From positions 62,001 to 126,000 of the forward strand of contig CAZWSL010000007.1 in the NCBI GenBank assembly GCA_964636495.1: a stretch of 64,000 nucleotides of DNA. Direction: 5' to 3'. The position numbers were made by a program, and so were the translations under genes. This stretch comes from Desulfobacula sp964636495 (GTDB lineage: Bacteria > Desulfobacterota > Desulfobacteria > Desulfobacterales > Desulfobacteraceae). This document shows, piece by piece, positions 63,195 through 64,000 of the stretch. The notes below the pieces were generated by a model. The model searched no databases. It had not been told where the DNA came from and saw only the letters and a list, made by a program, of their open reading frames with translations. Numbering within the stretch: position 1 is the stretch's first letter; each line of letters begins with the position of its first letter.

Positions 63195-64000
63195 TTACAG
63201 CTCCGGGACCTTCTGGCGCCCCGCATTTTGATATCCTCCTGTCTCTATCTCATATCTCTGTATTTTATTATTCAGCCCGACTCTGCTTATTCCAAGCTCT
63301 TTTGCAGCTCTTGTTTTATTTCCTCTGTGCTTGATAACAGCCTTTCTGATAAGATCCTGTTCAAAATTTTCTACCAGCTCCTTCATGGACCTTTTGTCAC
63401 TGTTAACTGTTTTCTCTCTCTCATCAAGGTTAAAAATATTTTCTGAAAGGTGCTTTACATCAATGGTATCTCCTTCTGTTCCAACCATAACAAGAGCCCT
63501 TTCAATTTCATTTTCAAGCTCTCTTACATTGCCGGGAAATGAGTAGTTCATCAGGGATGCCAGAGCCGTGTCACTTATTTTTACTGCAGAGCTGTTATAT
63601 TTTGCTTTATACTTATTTATAAAGTGATTAACCAGTACAGGAATATCATCTTTGATCTCGCGCAAAGTAGGCGGAGAGAGTTTAAAAACATTTAACCGGT
63701 AATAGAGATCCTCCCTGAAATTTCCCTGCTTGATCTCTTCTGCAAGATTTTTGTTGGTGGCTGATATAATCCTCACATCAATATATTTGGTTTTGTCTCC
63801 CCCTACAGGCCTGATCTCTCCCTGCTGGAGAAGCCGTAACAGTTTTGCCTGCATCTGGAGTGGTATCTCACCGATTTCATCCAGGAATACAGTACCTTTG
63901 TCTGCAAGTTCGAATATCCCTTTTTTATCACTCACAGCTCCGGAAAAAGAGCCTTTGATATGTCCGAAAAATTCACTTTCAAACAGGCTCTCGGGAATTG
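63195..64000 (-). CDS. Sigma-54-dependent transcriptional activator (N-terminus outside window)
   Basis: The C-terminal 268 residues of a bacterial enhancer-binding protein. Visible are the end of the Walker A-following region (ESEFFGHIKGSFSGA), Walker B (GTVFLDEIGEIP), sensor I (RIISATNKNL), the RLNVFKLSPPTLREIKDDIP element, the sensor II arginine region (FPGNVRELENEIERAL) and a Fis-type helix-turn-helix (RAAKELGISRVGLNNKIQRY). The sigma-54 contact loop reads GSFSGA rather than GAFTGA. It is the first visible gene of the unit followed by the two kinases, which it probably answers to. Any receiver domain lies beyond the window edge. Confidence 0.93.
   Translation of the reverse strand, partial: IPESLFESEFFGHIKGSFSGAVSDKKGIFELADKGTVFLDEIGEIPLQMQAKLLRLLQQGEIRPVGGDKTKYIDVRIISATNKNLAEEIKQGNFREDLYYRLNVFKLSPPTLREIKDDIPVLVNHFINKYKAKYNSSAVKISDTALASLMNYSFPGNVRELENEIERALVMVGTEGDTIDVKHLSENIFNLDEREKTVNSDKRSMKELVENFEQDLIRKAVIKHRGNKTRAAKELGISRVGLNNKIQRYEIETGGYQNAGRQKVPEL

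Overview
The window looks like a moderately A+T-rich chromosomal scaffold from a sulfate-reducing deltaproteobacterium of the Desulfobacteraceae type. This is inferred from the gene content: paired CHASE2/FecR/CHAT signalling genes, a mitochondrial-EFG1-like EF-G, a two-subunit glycine decarboxylase, a fused Sat-CysC protein, and sigma-54/histidine-kinase modules. It contains five 100-N gaps. Two of them (48201-48300 and 61222-61321) are flanked by identical 55-bp sequences, so they are probably assembly joins over short tandem repeats rather than missing DNA. The other three (21794, 30194, 33221) show no such overlap and do remove gene ends.

Layout. Positions 1-7516 (minus) hold a partial unknown gene, then a CHASE2 adenylate cyclase, a FecR-like secreted protein and a very large TPR-CHAT (caspase-like) protein. 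7837-21793 is largely housekeeping: a class V aminotransferase, tRNA-Ala(GGC), a PpiD-type foldase, an M16 peptidase, and on the minus strand recX, an AsmA-like protein, a Prc-type protease, a YlqF-type GTPase and a broken inositol monophosphatase. 22174-30163 holds a 761-residue protein of unknown function, a metallo-beta-lactamase/cyclic-nucleotide-binding protein (probable cyclic nucleotide phosphodiesterase), a SprT-like/DUF2786 protein, a YpsA-like protein and pyruvate kinase.

30587-42206 (plus) is the most unusual region and looks like an undescribed RiPP-type locus. In order it encodes a FabF-like ketosynthase, an acyl carrier protein, two GNAT acyltransferases, a radical SAM/SPASM maturase fused to a zinc-peptidase domain and a putative peptide-recognition domain, a 123-residue Gly/Ala-rich Cys-containing candidate precursor, a membrane zinc protease, an ABC exporter, a tiny lipoprotein-like ORF, an HlyD adaptor and a TolC-like channel. 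It ends at a strong terminator. The simplest reading is a secreted ribosomal peptide that is radical-SAM modified and possibly fatty-acylated.

42408-54914 carries a RecA-like ATPase next to EF-G, rsmG, a Sat-CysC fusion whose sulfurylase motifs are substituted, ileS-lspA-lgt-holA and a VapBC pair. 54913-59084 (minus) is a glycine cleavage locus with signs of erosion: gcvH, gcvPA and gcvPB are intact, gcvT has lost its core, and a fused lipB/lipA remnant follows. 59140-64000 (minus) is a sigma-54 activator with two paralogous histidine kinases, one of which lacks the phospho-accepting histidine. A 62-bp repeat occurs twice, about 26 kb apart, each time just upstream of a sigma-70-like promoter.
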